A DNA stretch of 64,000 bases. Origin: Nitrospira sp. ST-bin5 (GTDB lineage: Bacteria; Nitrospirota; Nitrospiria; Nitrospirales; Nitrospiraceae). The position numbers were made by a program, and so were the translations under genes. Under the pieces are notes generated by a model, which saw only the letters and a program-made list of their open reading frames with translations, had not been told where the DNA came from and made no database searches. Shown in pieces: positions 60,742 through 64,000 of this stretch. How positions within the stretch are numbered: the stretch's first letter is position 1; the number at the start of each line of letters is the position of its first letter. The DNA lies in assembly GCA_002083555.1 (NCBI GenBank), contig MSXN01000009.1, forward strand, positions 124,001 to 188,000. The letters run 5' to 3'.

Positions 60742-60757
60742 ACACACACACACACAC
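60742..60757. repeat. (AC)8 dinucleotide microsatellite
   Basis: Eight uninterrupted AC units in the gap between the antitoxin and wecB. Confidence 0.9.
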
Positions 60758-60860
60758 CTGCCGTCATGTTTCCAGGTTGTCCCATCGCCTTAGGCCCCTT
60801 GCCCTGTGGATGTTTTGGGATGATCGTTTCGTCCATGTTCCACCAGGCTCCCCTGCTCTG

Positions 60861-61958
60861 TCATGCCAGAACTTTTCCCAAATGTTCCACAATCCGCTCC
60901 GCCGCCTTGCCATCCCACTTCGGAGGGATCGTGCCTTTCTTCCACTGCCCTGCCATCAATCGTGTTAGCGCAGGAGGCAGCTTGGCTGGGTCGGTGCCGA
61001 TGAGTTCGTTTGTCCCGATGGTGATGGTCTCCGGGCGTTCGGTGTTGTCGCGCAGAGTGAGGCACGGAATGCCGAGGACCGTGGTCTCTTCGGTGATGCC
61101 GCCTGAATCGGTAATGACGCCTTTGGCATGCTTCACCAGATAGTTGAATTCCAAATAGCCTAGCGGATCGACATAGTTGAGTTGCGGGGTCTTGCTGTCG
61201 AGGTCGCGCAGGTTCTTTGCAGTCCTGGGATGCACGGGAAAGACGACCGGCAATCCGCGAGTCCCTTCGGCGATGGCTTGCAGAAGACGCAGTAACTGTT
61301 GCTCCCCGTCCACGTTCGCCGGACGATGCAGGGTGATGACGAAATACTTTCCCGGCTCCAGGTTGAGCGAGTCCCAACAGGCCGGCGGCCGTAACCGTGG
61401 CATCTGCTTCAAGAGGGTATCGATCATGGTATTGCCGACGAAGAAGATGCGATCGTCGGTGATTCCTGCGCGGCGGAGATTCTCGTTGGCCGTCTCGCTG
61501 GTGGTAAAGAACCAGTTGGTGATGGAATCGGTGACGACGCGGTTGATTTCCTCCGGCATGGTCCAATCGCTGGAGCGGATGCCGCCTTCGACGTGGGCTA
61601 CCGGGACTCCGAGTTTACGGGCTGCGATGGAGCAGGCCATGGTCGAGGTGACGTCACCGACCACCAGGCATAAATCACTCTTGTCCTTCAGTAAGACCTT
61701 TTCATAGGCGACCATGATGCCGGCGGTTTGCTCTGCTTGTGTGCCGGATCCGACTTCGAGATTGATGTCGGGATCGGGAATGCCGAGTTCTTCAAAGAAG
61801 CTCCCCGACATGGCGCGGTCGTAATGCTGCCCCGTATGAATCAGGCGATAGCGCAGCGGCCCTCCCCGTTTCTCCGCCGCCTTTAGGGCGTCGATGATCG
61901 GAGCGATCTTCATGAAGTTGGGCCTGGCTCCGGCGATGAGATCAATGCGTTTTATCAT
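60861..61958 (-). CDS. wecB: UDP-N-acetylglucosamine 2-epimerase
   Basis: A 365-residue enzyme that interconverts UDP-GlcNAc and UDP-ManNAc for glycan synthesis. Family motifs: GARPNFMKIAPIIDAL, HTGQHYD, GDVTSTMACSIAARKLG, HVEGGIRSSD, and the TDSGGITEE uridine-binding block, followed by RDNTERPET. It is complete and GC-rich like the core genome. Fragments of its 3' end occur at 59783-59986 and 60050-60085. No wecC is adjacent, so ManNAc may be used directly. Confidence 0.95.
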   Translation of the reverse strand: MIKRIDLIAGARPNFMKIAPIIDALKAAEKRGGPLRYRLIHTGQHYDRAMSGSFFEELGIPDPDINLEVGSGTQAEQTAGIMVAYEKVLLKDKSDLCLVVGDVTSTMACSIAARKLGVPVAHVEGGIRSSDWTMPEEINRVVTDSITNWFFTTSETANENLRRAGITDDRIFFVGNTMIDTLLKQMPRLRPPACWDSLNLEPGKYFVITLHRPANVDGEQQLLRLLQAIAEGTRGLPVVFPVHPRTAKNLRDLDSKTPQLNYVDPLGYLEFNYLVKHAKGVITDSGGITEETTVLGIPCLTLRDNTERPETITIGTNELIGTDPAKLPPALTRLMAGQWKKGTIPPKWDGKAAERIVEHLGKVLA

Positions 61959-62560
61959 GTGCCCTGGCTTGTTCCGGTTTCGTTCGGGTTGTGGTTACTT
62001 CGACAAGTTTTGCTCGCTCATGCTCCGGCTCGCGTGGCTGAATGTTTACGCCACCGAGGAACTACTTAGCTGATTTGGTCTTAATGGGCAACAAGGAAGT
62101 GATCTGTTGCCAGTCCTTCGTGTTCCGCAGAAGGTCGAGCCTTGGTTGGAATGCTGCTTTCTTTCATGGTTGGTTTTTCCGTTGGGATCATCTTCTGCGC
62201 TCCCGCATCTCCTACCGCACTATCTGGTCATGTGGCCGACCGGTTTCCATCGCGCGTCTTCACAGTAATCCCGGCTGGTGGAGCAAGACTCAGACCATGT
62301 GGCTCAATCCTGAGCCTCTGTTTGGTCAACGAGTTAGCACGATCCGACTGATGGGGATCTGTATGGATGCACGGTGGGCCGTACAGAAATGAAGAGTGTG
62401 TACGGCGGGATTGTAGGAGGTTTGAGGCTGGAGGTTGGAACTCGTTAGCTCGGACTTCAACATTTGGCGTTTAACGCACTTGCTCTAACCTCAAGCGCGC
62501 TTCCCCGCCGCCTCATCTTTTGATGTCAGGAAGCGTAAGGGACGGGGACGAATATGGACA
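61959..62560. other. 600-nt intergenic region between wecB and vapC
   Basis: No gene can be supported. Two plus-strand open frames (62042-62392 and 62142-62351) have poor start context; the second begins with a hydrophobic stretch (MLLSFMVGFSVGIIFC) and could be the remnant of a secreted peptide. A GAGGTT-type repeat occupies about 62416-62495. Confidence 0.5.
62416..62495. repeat. Dispersed GAGGTT-type inverted element, copy D
   Basis: The left part contains GAGGTTTGAGGCTGGAGGTTGG and the right part, in reverse complement, contains CGCTTGAGGTTAGAG. It resembles the elements at 33005 and 44961. Confidence 0.5.
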
Positions 62561-62956
62561 CTATAAATGCTGGAAGGCGTCGAGCCTGCTCGCTGCTCGA
62601 TCAAAGGTGACTGTCGCATCGCAGCCGCTGATCTGATTGGTCGCTCCGAGCAGACAATCTGCAAAATCTGCCTTCCCTTTCTGATACATCCGGAAGGCCA
62701 TCCACGCTGACTGGGTATCTTCTATCTTGAGTTGGCTGGTCCTCAGAATCTTATCTAGTACGACTACTATTGTGTCTTTTGAGTATCCATAGGCGCTTTC
62801 CAGCACCCAGACCAGTTCACATAACACGATACGATTAATAAACCCTGGTTCGTCACGAGTACATCGCTCTGTGATGACTTGGGTTGCTGCGCGTGATTGT
62901 GCGGGATCGTCTTGCACCAAATGTCTGACCAGGACATTCGTGTCGATTCCAATCAT
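62561..62956 (-). CDS. PIN-domain toxin, VapC-like
   Basis: A 131-residue PIN RNase. Metal-binding acidic residues are visible: Asp5 in IGIDTNVLVRH, the Glu in IVLCELVWVLE and the Asp pair in ADFADCLLGA. It overlaps the antitoxin stop as ATGA. Target RNA unknown. Confidence 0.92.
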   Translation of the reverse strand: MIGIDTNVLVRHLVQDDPAQSRAATQVITERCTRDEPGFINRIVLCELVWVLESAYGYSKDTIVVVLDKILRTSQLKIEDTQSAWMAFRMYQKGKADFADCLLGATNQISGCDATVTFDRAASRLDAFQHL

Positions 62957-63192
62957 CGACGTCCCCCGCGCTTGCGAATGGCTTGATTCATCTCGGCTAC
63001 GCTTACAGGTTTTGTGGGCGCTTTGAGCATTCCCGTTAACTCCGATGCGTCTACGCTTGCCGGGTGTACGACCACTCGGCCGTCATCCTCGATGATAAAG
63101 TCCAGGCGGTCCCCCGGATGAAGATTCAGTCGCTTGCGAATGTCTTTCGGTATCGTTGTTTGGCCTTTACTCGTCATTGTCGATGTGGACAT
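62953..63192 (-). CDS. AbrB/MazE-type antitoxin, VapB-like
   Basis: A 79-residue antitoxin with a swapped-hairpin AbrB DNA-binding domain at about 6-48 (MTSKGQTTIPKDIRKRLNLHPGDRLDFI) and a toxin-binding tail. AAGGAGG lies 4 nt before ATG 63192 (an adjacent ATG at 63195 is possible). It is upstream of and overlaps vapC by 4 nt. Confidence 0.9.
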   Translation of the reverse strand: MSTSTMTSKGQTTIPKDIRKRLNLHPGDRLDFIIEDDGRVVVHPASVDASELTGMLKAPTKPVSVAEMNQAIRKRGGRR

Positions 63193-63219
63193 CATGCCTC
63201 CTTACAGCAATCGTATTTC

Positions 63220-63235
63220 CTTACTGTATAGTAAG
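63220..63235 (-). promoter_or_regulatory. Palindromic operator of vapBC
   Basis: CTTACTGTATAGTAAG is a perfect palindrome with 6-bp arms and a 4-nt centre. It lies 28 bp upstream of the vapB start and contains a TATAC-like -10 element, so binding of the antitoxin would block the promoter. Confidence 0.6.
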
Positions 63236-63383
63236 CTTATGCCTCGTGCAAGGGTGCCGATGAGAATTGCCGGTGGCAGTCTCCACCGCTGGCATGGGTT
63301 ACGTGTGCGACGGGTTTGTGGCGTTTGTCATGCCTGAAGAATTGACTTATCTCAGTCTCGGCAATTGGCCAACAAGGAATGCA

Positions 63384-63881
63384 TTACTTTACGTTTCGGA
63401 GGAGGTTCTGCCAGGCGTGGAGCTGCTGACTGGTGCCCGCTTTCGGGTTGCTTTGTGCGGATCGCTGCTCAGCCTGGCTCCGCCCGGTGCTCAGTGCATC
63501 GATACGCTCCCCGACGTCCCGATACAGGCTGTCTTCCCGCCGGAGCCAGCGATAGGCTTCGAGGGCTTCGGCGATCCTGCCGAGCGATTCGAGGGTGCGG
63601 CCGAGCACATAGAGAATCTGCACGATGTCTTTTTTCGATGCGCCGGGTGACTTGAGGGCGTTGCGAAAGGACGTGACGGCGTCTTCGTATCGATCGCAGG
63701 ATTTTTGCGAGAGTCCGATTTGCGCATAGGCTTTCAGGGCGAGAGCCGGATCGCTCGTAGCCTTTTCAAATTGCTCGATCGCCTGCTTGAAGAGGCCGGC
63801 TTTCCGCAAGGCAAGGCCCCGTTCGTACGCTTCGGCTGCGAGATCGTTGAGATGTGTTTCCGGAAGGGCTGACTCAGACAT
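63384..63881 (-). CDS. TPR protein related to the ExeA-like ATPase tail
   Basis: A 165-residue protein with two to three TPR units (EAYERGLALRKAGLFKQAIEQFEKA, LALKAYAQIGLSQKSCDRYEDAVTSFRNAL). It aligns throughout with residues about 315-430 of the ATPase at 33080-34489, including the YRWLRRE-SLYRDVGERI / YRQLARAQPDYRDVASRI block. AAAGGAG lies 11 nt before the ATG. No signal peptide; probably a cytoplasmic partner of the exopolysaccharide machinery. Confidence 0.8.
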   Translation of the reverse strand: MSESALPETHLNDLAAEAYERGLALRKAGLFKQAIEQFEKATSDPALALKAYAQIGLSQKSCDRYEDAVTSFRNALKSPGASKKDIVQILYVLGRTLESLGRIAEALEAYRWLRREDSLYRDVGERIDALSTGRSQAEQRSAQSNPKAGTSQQLHAWQNLLRNVK

Positions 63882-64000
63882 GCCGAAACGACTCCTTTAA
63901 CAATTCCTGTTGAACTAGGCTGGAATCAGCAAGTCCCAGACCATGATGCCCGTTTGAACATAACCAAATGTATCAATAGATTAGGATTTGGCAAATTCAT

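Noticed and set aside
62142..62351. Possible small secreted protein on the plus strand
   Set aside because: The hydrophobic start is suggestive, but there is no clear ribosome-binding site and the rest looks random; mentioned only as a possible remnant.

Overview
The window looks like a chromosomal segment from a GC-rich Gram-negative bacterium, most likely of the Nitrospira lineage (Nitrospirota). That assignment is inferred from gene content and protein flavour: a coaBC-rpoZ-gmk-yicC-nth-hflX-tsaD string, a ClpC with a UVR linker, and an exosortase/VPLPA-CTERM locus. I cannot confirm it without a database search. No rRNA, tRNA, CRISPR array or complete insertion sequence was found.

Region 1 (1-12.7 kb) is core housekeeping on the minus strand. 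A tightly packed string reads tsaD, hflX, nth, yicC, gmk, rpoZ, coaBC and a TPR protein. Upstream of it lies clpC, with its own promoter and a very long terminator hairpin; nadK diverges from clpC, and a ferredoxin-NADP-reductase-like flavoprotein follows. HflX has no ATG, GTG or TTG that would include its conserved N-terminus; an ATT behind a Shine-Dalgarno sequence is the best start.

Region 2 (12.7-32.9 kb) holds central metabolism and signalling: a membrane-anchored spermidine-synthase-like protein, fumarase, Hsp20, citrate synthase, a diguanylate-cyclase-like protein, RNase D, a J-domain protein and an ACT-domain malic enzyme. It also has a small secreted repeat protein, a 1232-residue fusion of a YyaL-type thioredoxin/epimerase-like protein with an aldo/keto reductase, a Pal-like lipoprotein, Ppx/GppA, SixA and a response regulator.

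Region 3 (33-47.5 kb) is a complete exosortase/exopolysaccharide export locus on the minus strand. Reading with transcription it contains three VPLPA-CTERM proteins, an exosortase fused to EpsI (XrtD type), a WecA/MraY-type initiating transferase, the TPR lipoprotein PrsT, a Wza-like export protein, an outer-membrane beta-barrel protein, a Wzz/GumC chain-length protein, a tyrosine-kinase-like ATPase and an ExeA-like ATPase with a TPR tail. A good sigma-54 -24/-12 promoter precedes the third VPLPA gene in transcription order.

Region 4 (47.8-63.9 kb) is the glycan-specific part. It holds four glycosyltransferases, a heparinase-like lyase, a Wzy/O-antigen-ligase-like polymerase, a Wzx-like flippase, a DUF4091 protein and wecB. 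From about 50.8 to 59.6 kb the DNA is visibly AT-richer than the rest, which suggests an exchanged serotype-like block. Its edge carries wecB duplication fragments, a MazF-type and a VapBC toxin-antitoxin pair, and a TPR protein related to the tail of the ExeA-like ATPase. Together regions 3 and 4 would assemble, export and anchor an extracellular matrix into which VPLPA-CTERM proteins are sorted.
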